Source of the DNA: Acephala macrosclerotiorum
Lineage: Eukaryota; Ascomycota; Leotiomycetes; Helotiales; Mollisiaceae
Direction: 5' to 3'
Length of the DNA stretch: 64,000 nucleotides
Assembly (NCBI GenBank): GCA_014904845.1
Contig: MU119215.1
Coordinates: 328,485 to 392,484, forward strand
A model generated the notes under the pieces. The model was not told the DNA's origin, did not search any database, and saw only the letters and a program-made list of their open reading frames with translations. Made by a program: the position numbers and the translations under genes. This document shows, one piece after another, positions 12,501 through 23,855 of this stretch. Each line of letters begins with the position of its first letter. The stretch's first letter is position 1.

Positions 12501-12730
12501 TCCTTCACTCGAAGCAAAGCCCCAAGAAGGCCACCATCGAAGAAATCGCAGAGGACCTCAAACTCATGAAAAGCTTCGCACAACAAGCCGTTCAGCCGCT
12601 TTGCGTCAACAACAGCATCCTGAACGTCGAAGAGACAGGTATCGGATACTTTACATGCGCGAATGTTGAGTGTCATCATGAACTTCCCTGGTTGGATGCA
12701 TTTGCGTTGGATGATTCGATGATTCCTTGA
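9540..12730 (+). CDS. BTB/POZ-like domain protein with acidic disordered middle, 2 exons
   Basis: Exons 9540-10016 and 10100-12730 (phase-0 junction) encode 1035 residues. Residues 1-75 are basic (KPKKPRAPQRRK), consistent with nuclear targeting. A BTB-like fold follows near residues 80-155 (NNGDVYISLGDKRQYNYQLHGSVLIRAS, then WFDKSL). Residues ~160-740 are low-complexity, Glu/Lys-rich, with degenerate short repeats of the type KVEDAKNEDTKE near residues 290-360. The last ~295 residues (from EDLLEAYNNLF) are compact and look conserved, ending in a Cys/His-containing CANVECHHELPW segment. BTB domains mediate protein-protein contacts, often with cullin-3 or chromatin partners. I know this architecture only as an uncharacterised fungal type, so no specific function is assigned. 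The intron 10017-10099 has clean GTAAGA and ATAG ends. Confidence 0.82.
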
Positions 12731-13930
12731 TCGACATTGGATCTTGATCATCGGCATCTCAGAAAGTCCTCAACATTGACGAAGTTTCGACATTTTCATT
12801 TGCCCGTTTCTCTTTCTTTCAAAAATCAAGGTTTGCATTCTTCCACATTAAGTCGGACATTCAATCCAGCCGGCTGGGCATTTCCCAACAACAGCATTCT
12901 TATGGGGGAAAAGGGAAAGCACGGCACTCACATACCTACCTTACTTATTAGACAGGCAAAATCCACTTGTATCAATTGACGATCTTTCTCTATTCTTTTG
13001 GGCAGCATATCGCCCTGAAATCTGGTTGTCCGGAACTCAAGTACTGCACACGTGATTCCCCTTTCGCTGCCTCGGCTCTGTGCGACCAAGGGTCCAAGAC
13101 ACGATGCATCGCTTCATGGAGGGGTGGTGCTTCGGGTATGTCTCAAAGAGGGATAGACAAGTATTTTTGTTGAGGTGAACACCCCGTCATGGAACATTTG
13201 CGACAGAGACATGGTGAAGTTGCATGAGGTTCGGAAGTTGATGAGCCAAAAACGTGCTGATTAAAGATATATATTTGTCCTAGGACGAAGGTATGCAGCC
13301 AATTTCCTTTTGTATTCGAGTTCCTAGAGCAGCTTAAGTAAACTTGCTCGAGCCTCCTCTGTGGCTGTGGCTGTGACTGGAGGCTCAAATCCATGCTGCA
13401 AGGCACCTTGCTTAGCCGATGATGCATTTATGACGCCCAACAAATCTTCGTCATGCCGGACCGACTCCAGACAAAGTACCGACTCGGGCACGAAGGCCAA
13501 GTCGAGGTTTGCCTTTTCATTAATTCCTGCTATTTCACATTCATTCACATGTCAAGCGAGCTAATTCTACCTCGGTAGCCCTTGCTATTGTGTTGGTAGT
13601 ATCATTCACTTTCCCCCGTTCTAGAAAAGCTTCCGCATTGTCCGCTTGTAGCGCTAGGACTGCACAATAGGAACTTTTTCGAGACAACTTCAATTGTCAA
13701 CAGCTTCACTTCTTGCCATTGTGGCATTCTTTTCGCTTGGGACAGCCACCAACATACTTTCTTTCTATTTAATCTCCTGCTGATTCCGATCTTCCAGAAG
13801 AAACTTCTTGAGTCGAACAACTTTTTCGAGTCGTGTGCCTACATACCCAATTCGATACCTCATACTTCAGCGATTACACATCTGCGAATACCTATCTACG
13901 AATCTCCCAAGAACCTGAAAACTTGACAAC
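12731..13930. other. Intergenic between BTB and elongase genes
   Basis: About 1.2 kb. Only short frames without family features are present on either strand. A pyrimidine-rich stretch (about 13730-13930) precedes the elongase start and is a plausible core promoter and leader. Nothing else is seen. Confidence 0.5.
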
Positions 13931-15124
13931 ATGTCTGCGATCAAGGTCTTCTTCGAGCTGCCCGCTGGCGATCTCTTCAATTTTCCTCCAAGCAACGAGC
14001 CCGCTGTCATCCCAGCTACACCCTCCTTCATCTCTCCCGAATTATACCAGTCTGCCCTAGATATTCGAGTTCCCATTACCATCGCCTGCGTCTATGCTGC
14101 CGTCGTCACCTCTCTTAACGCCTACAATCGATCCAACGGCAACAAAGCCTGGTCAATCTCGAAGACCAAGACCTTCTTCGCTTTCGTCGTCCTCCACAAT
14201 GTTCTCCTCGCAGTATACTCGGGCTGGACATTCATCGGAATGCTGAAGGCATTGATCACTATCTTCGCAAACCCACTTGGCCCATCCGGTCTTGCAGGTA
14301 CTGTTGACAGTCTCTGCAAAATCCAAGGTCCCGCTGGCCTTGGTAACGCAGTTACATACAACCCCACCCTCTCCCAATGGACCTCCGCTTCCCCCATCAT
14401 CACCGACATCCATACTCCCGCCGCTACCGACATGGGCCGCTTCTGGAACGAGGGACTAGCATTTTACGGATGGTTCTTCTACCTCTCAAAGTTCTACGAA
14501 GTTCTCGACACCCTAATCATCCTAGCCAAAGGAAAGAAATCCTCAACATTACAGACATATCACCACGCTGGAGCAATGCTCTGCATGTGGGCAGGAATCC
14601 GCTACATGTCTCCTCCCATTTGGATGTTTGTATTTGTCAACAGCTTCATCCACACGTTGATGTACACATACTATACACTCACTGCCTTTGCCGTTCCGGT
14701 TCCTATGGCGCTCAAGCGGAGTTTGACCACTATCCAGATTGCCCAGTTCCTTGTCGGTTCTTCATATGCCGCCCTGCATTCATTTGTGGGGTATACGATT
14801 CCGGTTTCCGTTCCTGTTACGGTGGTGAAGACGGCGGTCATTCCGGCTGCTACTGGGGTCTCTTCTTCGCTGGCTGCTTTGGCCACTGCTGCTGGACTTG
14901 GGGGTCTGTTTCAGAAGGTTTTGGGTCAGAATGGAGTGGGCATGGCTGAGCATGAGACCACTACTGTCACTCAGTATGAGACGATGTACCAAGACGTCTC
15001 TTGCATCGACACCTCTGGTCAAACGTTCGCTATTTGGCTAAACGTGCTATACCTAGCACCTCTTACCGCGTTGTTCGTCCGCTTTTTCGTTAAGTCGTAT
15101 TTGAAGCATGCTAGGAACTCATAG
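13931..15124 (+). CDS. ELO-family very-long-chain fatty acid elongase
   Basis: Single-exon gene for 397 residues with about seven hydrophobic segments. Signature blocks of the GNS1/SUR4 (ELO) family are visible: FYLSKFYEVLDTLII, then the histidine box in LQTYHHAGAM near residues 208-217, then NSFIHTLMYTYYTL. The family condenses malonyl-CoA with a long acyl-CoA in the endoplasmic reticulum membrane, the first step of elongation for sphingolipid and phospholipid acyl chains. The box reads Q-x-x-H-H where yeast Elo enzymes have H-x-x-H-H; the Gln form is known in elongases of unsaturated acyl chains. A Val/Ala-rich loop of roughly 70 residues near 290-350 makes the protein longer than the usual ~300-350. 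The C-terminus is basic (SYLKHARNS). Confidence 0.93.
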   Translation: MSAIKVFFELPAGDLFNFPPSNEPAVIPATPSFISPELYQSALDIRVPITIACVYAAVVTSLNAYNRSNGNKAWSISKTKTFFAFVVLHNVLLAVYSGWTFIGMLKALITIFANPLGPSGLAGTVDSLCKIQGPAGLGNAVTYNPTLSQWTSASPIITDIHTPAATDMGRFWNEGLAFYGWFFYLSKFYEVLDTLIILAKGKKSSTLQTYHHAGAMLCMWAGIRYMSPPIWMFVFVNSFIHTLMYTYYTLTAFAVPVPMALKRSLTTIQIAQFLVGSSYAALHSFVGYTIPVSVPVTVVKTAVIPAATGVSSSLAALATAAGLGGLFQKVLGQNGVGMAEHETTTVTQYETMYQDVSCIDTSGQTFAIWLNVLYLAPLTALFVRFFVKSYLKHARNS

Positions 15125-16592
15125 AGGCATGCACGCGTTGGGCAGTGGAATTGAGTATTGAATTGCATAGGTGTACACAGGAAACTGGGCGGATACTTGA
15201 TGATAGATGAATTGGGAATAGAAAAAACTTGGTTTGCTTTCTCATGGATTTCTAAATGCGCCTGTGACTAATCTTTGCAAATTTGAATGTCCCAGATATA
15301 TTGGAAAAGTGAGAATTGCCATTTGAAGACTGAACGCTGCGTCCCGAGGTAGGTAAGAACCTAGGCATTTTCATCATGGCGTGAAATCCGTACCTTATTT
15401 TTCTCCACCAAGTACTTCTCGAGTTTTTTTTTTTTTGAATATCTCTCCCTAATCAATCACCTTGGAGAGGAAATATGTTATCGCAAGTTCCTCGTTTCGA
15501 AAATGCCTCCAAGACTTGGAAAATATACAGGCACATGATTCTGACACTTCGGTATTTACGATCGTGATTTGAGACTTGTTCTCATTGTACGAGCCTAGGA
15601 GGGTGCTTTTCATTATCATACATCCTTAAATTAAGTTCTTATATTGGTATAAGGCCTTGCAGAGATATATGAATTCTCACAGGTTGTCTCGAGACTTCCA
15701 ACCTCACCTTCAAGTCAAACGAGTCTCAAGGTAGGAAGTCATGCCAAATTCAGATGCGAAGAAGAAAGTAAAGCGGATGGACGTTATCAATAAGAGGTGG
15801 GGTTAGAAGCTGAGGAAGGCGATGGAGTTGCCCCTTCCCAAGCGTCGAGGAAGAGGAAGTGTAAGCAGTCGACGCAACTCGTACCCTCACTCGCGATATG
15901 TCAGCTTAGTGACAAGCACACCGCGTCACAAACATGAAGTAACGCACGCATGCATCATGGACGAAGTACAGCAACTAAAGTTCGAGATGTGTTTCAACAC
16001 GAGGGTTGCTTCAAGTTCAGAGTCAAACCTGGGATCAGAATTCGATGCTGAAGTGAGGACTGATTTTGAATTTAGATTTGATGCGGAAATGGAAAGGAAG
16101 ATGAAGAGAGATGGGAATCCGAAGGGGGGCTTATAGTCACGCTAGTAAAGGGAGCCTCTTTCTCAAAACGTCGAGGGAGCGCTCTTCACCTGCTCCTCTT
16201 CTTTCTCCTGATTGCGAACGCAGATCTGAAAGCTGAATCAAGTTGAATGGAAGGTACTTGCTACCCGACCCTCATCTTTGAGTTTTCGGTGACTCCACCA
16301 TCAAGTACTCGCAGCTACCTACCTTACGCGGGTCGCCCAGCAACTTCCACTTCGAGCAACAAAACACATCACTCGCTTCATCTTATGCACGCAGCCGATG
16401 AGGTTTGCAGAAGGCAAGTGATCTGCATTACAATCAATACCAATATTGATGCTCCTGTGCTGGTGAAGTCCAAGTTACCTCCCCATATGCACACCACACT
16501 CTTTTCTCCTAAACATTAACATGTAAGCCCAAATATACATACAAATCATAAATTCCCTTTCAACCCTGACTGTCACAATCCTCCTCCTTCAA
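15125..16592. other. Convergent intergenic region between elongase and surface glycoprotein
   Basis: About 1.5 kb between two converging genes. It holds a T13 homopolymer at 15424-15436 and only short frames. The frame at 15822-16136 has charged, unpatterned sequence and no relatives I recognise. Both 3' UTRs probably lie here. Confidence 0.5.
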
Positions 16593-18425
16593 TCACTGAA
16601 GCTCATGGAACTCCCCCATGGGATTACCACTCATATCAAAATGTCCCTGCTGCGGCGGTTGTCCAGGCGCCGCCGCAGGATTCCCATGCATCTCCTGCAT
16701 TCCAGGTGGTGGTCCAATCGGTCTCTGCGGTCCATTATTTACATTCATCTCTTGCATTCCTGGTGGAGGTCCAGCTGGTCTCATAGGAGTTGCTGCCTGC
16801 ATGGGAACCGCTGCTTGCATTGGTACTGCCGCCTGCATGGGCTGTGCCACGTTGTTACTTGCTTGCATTTCTTGGAAACCTTGTGGAGGGGCATAGCTTT
16901 GTTGTGGTTGAGGAGGATATTGTGTGTTATTGCCCGAAAGCTCGGTGGCGTTTGAGACCATGCTCGTGTGTTGGTATTGCTGCTGCGGGCTTGGTGTCCC
17001 GACTGGACTCACGCCCTGGCTTGTTCCTGTTCCCATAGGACTCACTGGTGGTACGCTCATCGGCCTTGCAATGTTTCCATTCTGTTGTTCAAGTTCGTTG
17101 TAATGGCTTGGTGGATTCGCGGGGTTGGCGTAGACGGGAGGTGGAGGAGAGTGAGGTGCTAGATTCTCTGTGTATGCACTCTGGTTCTGCTCTTGCGGTC
17201 TGTAGACTTCCTGCACGTGTGGTGTCGCAGATGGTTTCTCTCCGTACACACCTGCGACGGCAGGAGGGGGGACGTATGTATTTGCTGGCGGAGCAGGAGG
17301 TTTCATCGTTCCTGCAATTTCTGAGATACGATTGTTGTTATGGAAGCCATTTGTGGTGGCTGCTGCTGCGGCGGCAGCATTTGCTTGGTCGGATTGCACT
17401 TGAGCTACGTGAGCTGCCGCTGCTGCTTTATCTTGTCTGCGTTTTCGAAGGAAGAACCAGACAAGGAAGGCGACGAGAGCGATAACTGCAATACCACCCA
17501 CGACTCCACCGACAATTGCCCCAATCGGTGTACTGGATGACGAGTGAGAGCCAATATTCGGAACCGAACTGCTGCTGCTACTCGAGCTTGCACTTGCCCC
17601 AAAGACTGAGGCAGTGCTTGCCTGAGTTGTTGCAGCAGAGCTTTGGGAAAGAATCAGATTTGTCGACGCCGCAGTGACGGTGAAGCCTCCGGAGCTTCCG
17701 CCGTTGTTGAGAATGATGTCGGTTGACGTCGAGTCCCCGGTGGTTGTGGGAAGTAATTCAACGTACCAACTGTATGGTACAGTTGAGCATCCGAAGTTCC
17801 ATGCTGTGTAATCTATATCGAAGATGAAGGCGTAGTAACCACAGAATGGAGCTGTCGCTGGGCTGCCAAATTTTAGTGATCAAGGTCAGTAACAGATGGA
17901 GAGATTCCTACCAGTAAGTCTGCGAGACTGGTGGTGATGACGATGCAGCTTTGGGATAATCCCAGCATGCTTGCTGAGGTCAGTATTGTGTGAAGTCCAT
18001 TCTTCGAAGCACTCACAAGTGATCCAATTATATCTGATGCTCGTCTGCCCACAGCCTTCGAAGTAGTAGCCACCAGCACTTGTGAATAGACAAGTTTCTG
18101 AGTTGGCACATTCTGGTTGTCCGAAGCCTCCTGGAATCGTCCACTGTCGCCCGAGAAATCAGCATCTGTGTAGATACGACCTCTTGAGGCATGGGTCATT
18201 CTTGTATTCACAGGGGAGATTCTGACTGACCTCTGTGCAAGTATTTGTAACATCCTTCTTCTTCAACCTAGCTTTCACTAACTCGAACTTTGGTGCCTCC
18301 GTTTGCTGGGCAAATAACGGTTCTCCAAAACCCCCGATTGTCTGCGAAGGCATAGAACCAATCGCCGAGGCGGCAGTCGAGGAGACCAAAGCGACTCCCG
18401 GTGAAAGTCGAAATAAAATGGACAT
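16593..18425 (-). CDS. Single-pass surface glycoprotein with Cys-rich ectodomain, 4 exons
   Basis: On the minus strand, exons 18425-18231, 18143-18017, 17969-17912 and 17862-16593 join to 549 residues. A signal-like N-terminus leads to a Cys-rich ectodomain of about 130 residues (CTEWTIPGGFGQPEC, CLFTSAGGYYFEGCGQ, NWITSCWDYP, CGYYAFIFDIDYTAWNFGC). A Ser/Thr-rich stalk follows, then a transmembrane helix near residues 240-263 (GGIAVIALVAFLVWFF) and a basic stop-transfer RKRRQDK. The cytoplasmic tail (~285 residues) is Pro/Gln-rich with repeats PMQAA (three) and GPPPGMQEM (two). The layout resembles fungal wall-stress sensors (Wsc/Mid2 style), but the ectodomain is not a WSC domain that I can confirm. 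Splice choice was set by reading frame: in intron 2 the nearer CTCAG acceptor would break the frame, and the CAAG acceptor 4 nt later keeps it. Family known to me only as hypothetical. Confidence 0.82.
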
Positions 18426-19701
18426 GATTCAAGAATTCGACAAACAGAAACGCGACAAGCAGAAACCAAGAGAAAGCATCACATGGGGAGATTCATATAT
18501 ATGAACGGGCACGAGCATGCAACATTTCCACATCCGCAGGTCCCACCAGCAGGATGTCTTGCCAGCGATACCCTCAACTCAGCTCACTCGAACCAAGTCT
18601 GCCTTCTTGAACGCCATCTCATCCCAAAAGGAGAGTAGACGCGGGTCATGAGGCTCTGCCCGCCCCTCGTTAGAAATGATTGGGGGACAACCTTAGACAG
18701 GAGACACGAAGGATCAAGGTCAACAAGCGAACGAATCGAAGGCTCGAATAAACTTCTGCAAAAGCAATAAAATAAGGAAATAAAGAAGAGGGTCCTTGCT
18801 CGATTTGTGTAACGAGCCAAAAAACAATGTTGTGTGAACGCCACAATATGCCGTGTTGAGACATGCCTAGCGAGCTGAAAAGGAGGTGACCAATCAGGCA
18901 GGGGGTGAGTACTCGGTAAAGGGAATATGATTGGAGCCAAGGAAATTGACTTCACGGTGAAGCTATTGGGTTTCCAATAACGTGGATTGGGGTGCAGGGA
19001 AAAGGGGAGAACAAAGGGTCGAAACCGAGCGGTCCCCTGCAACTGCCCGAATTTGTCGTGAAGAATGAAGCTTAATTCTACAGGGCTGGTCTATTTTAAG
19101 ATGACTCTGGAGCGGGGGAGCTTCTGGCCTTGTGATACAGACTTGTGTTTGTGGTTCGCGGGCTCGAGGGTCTGCGGGATGGCTTTTCGAAAATACGCAT
19201 GCCATCGGGAAGGAGCTAGTTCGTAGGTCAGCACCCACAACATCCTTCCGAGATCTTCAGTCCACATTACTAGTTTGCGTATCACGCACTGTCTGCAAGA
19301 AACTAATAGAAGCTTTGTTGGCTACGTGCCTCGCTGACATAATACACGTACGAGCCTGTTGTGTTATCGAGCGGTGCTTTGCGGCTCAGCTAGAGGTGTG
19401 CCCATACCAAAACAGCACATTCGCCCAACAAAGTCGAAAATACTTGAGAAGAGTCTACTGGAATTGCGCGGTGGGTAGGGCATGTAACAGATCAAAGACG
19501 ATAAATGAGCAGCAAAAACAGGCGGAGAAAATTTGGAAGCCGCAGATGTGATTGTGATGTAAAAAGCTTCAAACCCCCAATACCGCAGAACCGGCCAAGC
19601 TGAAACTCTCCAACAAGATGAACAGAACTCCATACATCGGTTCACTTCATAATCCTCCCTTCATCTTCACCCAACAAAAGACCGAAACATAAAATCCTTC
19701 T
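18426..19701. other. Promoter side of the glycoprotein gene; no gene seen
   Basis: About 1.3 kb upstream of the glycoprotein start and downstream of the small secreted protein. Several short frames overlap on the minus strand (18584-19285) without recognisable motifs. Apart from the TATA-like site listed at 18491, nothing can be supported. Confidence 0.45.
18491..18503 (-). promoter_or_regulatory. TATA-like element before the surface glycoprotein gene
   Basis: An ATATATAT core within a palindromic CATATATATG lies about 66-78 bases upstream of the glycoprotein start codon at 18425, a typical position for a fungal TATA box with a short leader. It is a sequence match only. Confidence 0.45.
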
Positions 19702-19997
19702 TCAGCCCTGATATGCCGTTAGAGTCTGGTCAGCCAATTTCTACAGGAATTTCTCTACAAACAATGTCTTGGATGACTTACACAGCATGGATTGATCGCC
19801 CCCTCACAGCAACCATCGAATAGGTCTGTATCGCTGCAACAAATCAAGCGGACGGTATCCGGACAGTAGTTACAGGTTGTAGTCTGTCTTCCTTGGAGCA
19901 AACTAAATACGTTCGACGTGGTCGACATGTCCGTATTGGCAACAGGTGAGGCAAGGATAACAGTGAGCATTGCCGCGAAGACTACTTGGACACGCAT
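19702..19997 (-). CDS. Small secreted cysteine-rich protein, 2 exons
   Basis: Minus-strand exons 19997-19782 and 19707-19702 encode 73 residues. The intron has a GTAAGT donor, a CTAAC branch site and an ATCAG acceptor; the last exon holds only a Gly codon and the stop. Residues 1-17 are a secretion signal (MRVQVVFAAMLTVILA). The mature part has eight cysteines in the pattern C-x2-C-x7-CC-x8-CC-x6-CC, packed in the last 34 residues. This is not the hydrophobin pattern. Size, signal and cysteine density are those of fungal apoplastic small secreted proteins, some of which act as effectors or antimicrobial proteins; no function can be assigned. Unspliced reading would give a tail of eight other residues, so splicing is inferred from the strong signals. 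Confidence 0.75.
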
Positions 19998-20828
19998 ATT
20001 GTTCGATGAGGTTGGATTGATGACTTGTATAGAGAGGAAATCTGCAAGGCTAGCGATGTAATGGTTTCAAGTGATGAAGTGTGTGAAGAAGGAAATGGAA
20101 AAGAGAAAAAAAAGTGGGCGTCCTCCGGTTCTTATAATCTCACGAACGCTGGCCAGGCACTATCTCATCTGTTGAGGTAGCCCAGTGAGAAGATCAGGAC
20201 AACGCGCAAAGTCAACTGCTTCCCAGACACAGAGACTTCAGTGGTCTGAAAACGGTAGATGACCTCGTCCTAGCGCCTACGCCGTACTAATTCTGCGGCT
20301 ATACATGAAATCTCGTCCAGAATAGACAGCCTGTGCCGTCTTGAGTTACATGCTGGCTTGCTACTACCAATAACATCAAACTTCTCGAAAGTTTCAAGAT
20401 CCGGCACAGCAAAATACGGGTCAAGTGCAGGGAAATGGGGGACCAAAAGTATAAAGTGAATACTGATCCCCGAGCGTGCTCTACACCAGCACTTGCCCAA
20501 TCTGTCACTTGCACAGAAGCTTAATTCAGGGAACGAGGTGCTTCTTCTCGTCGAACCCCGCAACTGGCTGGATTTTCTGTCCGAAGAGAAGATTGAATCC
20601 GCTCTACATGAAAGGCGCCCCGCGATCAGACAACTTCGAGGCTTGTGACGAAGCAGTAAGTAACTACAAGCTAGACGCTGCTATCTATGTGACACCGGGG
20701 AGGATTTGTAAAGAGTTGTACATACCGTTTGTTTGTCATTCGACTTTCAGGCGGGAATGACTAGAAGTGCATTCATTTCTTGATCGTATTCGCTGACAAT
20801 CAGATTGTAAATCATCGTTTCAAGTCCT
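19998..20828. other. Promoter side of the small secreted protein gene
   Basis: About 830 bases. A TTATAA site at 20132-20137 lies about 135 bases upstream of the secreted-protein start. The rest carries the 3' UTR of the App1-like gene and short frames without features (20270-20563 minus, 20476-20760 plus). Confidence 0.45.
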
Positions 20829-23800
20829 TCACTTTGACCTCCCTTCACCCTCACCCGTCTTTCCTTTCCCTTTCCCATAGCCCTTTACATCCATCTCCCT
20901 CATGGCTTTCTCAATCATTTGTATAGCTTCAATACAAGCATCGCCTCCCACTCTCCAGCTCCGTAATGCAACGCCTTGACTGTCTAGGATATCTTTCGCT
21001 CTCTTCCATCTTCGTTTCCAAAGATCAAGCTTCTTGTTGACAGGCGAATCGAATGGTCGATAGGACTCATCCTCGGATGTGTCTGTACTATTCCATGAAG
21101 GACGCTTCGTGATAGAGCTGCCACCAGTAGGTCTAGGAGGTGGAGGAGGTGGTCTCTCGGATGACGAATTGCGAGAGCTCTCAGAGTGTGGAGACTGTGA
21201 CGAGTGGAGCCCTGGCACGTAAGATCTAACTTCTGGGAGTGAATTGTATGCCGCCGAGACTTTGTTTCGGGCACTTGACATGTAGCTTTCCTGAGATGGC
21301 TGCCGAGGTCTTTCTTGGGGCGACTTGAGATCTGCGGAGCTCTGAGCTTGCGCAAGAGGATGTGAATAGCCCTCTGCCTGGGCAAGGGGACGTCGTGACT
21401 TAGGAGGTGGTGGAGGAGTTCCACGATTGCTCGCAGCGGGAGCATCGTCTAACTCATTTTTGGAGGTTGTTCCGCGTAGAGCCAGAGGCTTTGGCGGAGG
21501 TGGAGGCGGTTTCTTCCCACCAGTCTCAGGAGTAGATCTCCGTCTGGGAATTTCTGCACCATTTGCGAACGAAGTAGACCGAGGCATGATACGGCGATGA
21601 GACTCGTGTATATCTTCTTGTGCGGGTTCGTCGTCGAAATCAATCAGCTTCCCCATTGCTGGACCATCGCTCGTCTGTGGCTTGACCTCAGACTGTGGCC
21701 GTTTTGGGAGAGCTGGTCGACTTTCCATCACATCAGCTGTGCTTGCCCTTTGCGTCTTCCGGCTGTCCCAAGAGCTAGTACGAGATGGAGTTTCTCTTCC
21801 AAAGCGACGATCGCCACTCAGAGGACCCATAGCTGAATCAAAAAAGCCCTGAGTCTCGGGAGTAGTGACATCGCGAATGAAGATGGCAAGGACTTTGCCT
21901 GGATTCGCCAACACAACATCAGTGTAGACTTCTAGATCTGCTTCTCCACTGTCTCCAATGAGAATAAATTTCCTCTGTGGAAAATCTCGCATGATCTTCT
22001 CAAGTGTTCCCTTCTTTCTCTCTGCAACGGGCTCGAAAATGCCTTGCAACATACCACTGTACTGTTTCAAGTGATATGATCCAGGAGGAAGACCGGCTTT
22101 CTGGAAAAAGCTCACCAGGACAGGAAATAACTGCCACGGCGAATTCGAGACATAGTGTACACCAACACCCATGTCGTACATGGTATTGTACCATTCCTTC
22201 ACGCCATCAATGGTCAAATCACTCAGATCTCGAATAAAGGCATTCCTGAAGATCTCTCGCGCACCGCCGCCAATGGATGAGTGCTTGACGGTATCATCGA
22301 CATCACTGATGAGACTAACACCTTTGGGCTCCGTAATTTTGACTTCAGAGGTGCATGAGAGGTATTCTGACGCCAAGACTCTTACGTGCGTGGGAACAAA
22401 TTCCAGGGCAGCTCGTATGGTGAAGTGACCAGCTTCATTAGTTTGAACCGTCCTAGAGACTGACGTTTTTTCGTCATAGAAGAACAGAGTGATCGGTGTA
22501 GATACCAGGGGGTTGGTCAAGAATGGCCTCAGACGTGCCATCAGATGAGAGTTTGCCGTCAGTAGCTCAGCTTGTGTCATCTCAGCCGGCTGATTCCAGG
22601 AAGATCGTTTGGGAAGATGACCGGGCCTAGGAGGTTCATCTGGTGTGCCTGGTGTGTTCATTCCGGATTTTCTCCCATTCCCGTATATGCTTTCCGAATC
22701 AGAATCGTCTTTCGGTCTCTCACTGTAGCCTCCTTGGGCGGCAACTCTCTCCTCTCCACGGCCCTTTCTCAAAATCTGTTCAGCTTCTTGGGCTATCTTA
22801 TCCTGCTCTCGTCGAGCTTCGTGCTCTTTGTGCTTTGCTACAATCGAAGGCTCCGGGCTCTGATCTCTGCTTGCTTCCTTTGGAGCTGGAACTCCACTCA
22901 ACTGCCGCGCCAGTCCAATCAACAGTCTATTCTTCCTGGTCATAGGTCCTCTGTGGGGAGAATATATCCAGCCTCGAACGTCGACATCCACGATAGCTCG
23001 ATCGTCTTCATACTTCTGCCATTCTCTAGCCCAATATTCAGCATCCTCCGGTCCACCCTCATTCGAGTAGCTATTTCGTTGAGTGGACTGGGGGCTGCTG
23101 CGTTGTGAATCAGGATTCGGAGGCTCCTTGTGATGTCTCCTGGCATAAGAGGGGAACAGCACAAGCTGCTCATCCCCATGAGAAACAATAGCAACGTCTG
23201 GGAAAGCTCCTGGTATACCCTTCTCATCGTCATCCCACTCGCTATTTCCATTGCCCCATTTCTCCGAGTAAGACTGCTGGTAAGACTGTCTAATCTCATT
23301 TGCTGCCTTCAGATACCCCGCTATCTTCTTCCTTCGAGATCCCCGTTCTCGAGACTCCCCAGATCCGGACACATCTCTGCCAAAGCCAGGCATAGAACCA
23401 GACATGGTCACCTTCTGATTTCCTGCTGTCTCATTGTCTTTGTGAATTCTGCTGAAGACCCTTCGTGCGCGCTTCCGTAATATCTCAAGAGCACTCTTCC
23501 CCGCAGCCTTCCTTTCCTGATGTCGCCTTTGGCGCTTGACAATGTAGCTGTATATCCGCGATTGAGCTCGGTGCTTGAAGTATGGTACGGTTTCGAGGCG
23601 GAAGTTCGTGAGCTTGTTTCGAGCAGTTTGTCGCGGATGTGGAAACAGATAACGAAATAGGCTCTGACGGTGGTGAGGATGTGCACCAGGTGGCAGACGA
23701 AAAGGTAGAGGCGCCACTTTCGGTGACTGTTCGAGGCTGGAGCTGGACGTTCGAGTTATAGAAGGGTAGCCTGGTGTTATTAGATGTTAGCGCTTATTGA

Positions 23801-23855
23801 CGAGTTCCATGGTATGACCAGGCGAAGAAGAAATGAGTTTTAGAAGGGATGACAT
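20829..23855 (-). CDS. app1: App1-type Mg-dependent phosphatidate phosphatase, 2 exons
   Basis: Minus strand: a short first exon 23855-23819 joined to 23770-20829 gives 992 residues. The catalytic region near residue 500 carries the HAD-type motif DVDDTVKHS (DxDDT), followed by YNTMYDMGVGVHYVSNSPWQL and FILIGDSGEADLEVY, the hallmarks of the App1 (DUF2183) phosphatidate phosphatase domain. Yeast App1 dephosphorylates phosphatidate at cortical actin patches and binds endocytic SH3 proteins. The C-terminal third here has proline runs (KPPPPPPKP, TPPPPPKS, RPPPPPPRPTG) suited to SH3 binding, in keeping with that role. The large exon has no ATG near its 5' end before the conserved-looking start, so exon 1 was inferred from an in-frame ATG plus a 48-nt intron (donor GTCATA, branch GCTAAC, acceptor CCAG). 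If that is wrong, translation would begin at the internal Met of TMSGSMPGFGRD. Function is firm, N-terminus moderate. Confidence 0.9.

Noticed and set aside
15822..16136. 104-residue plus-strand frame
   Set aside because: Unpatterned charged sequence in a convergent 3' region; no domain, signal or splice context.
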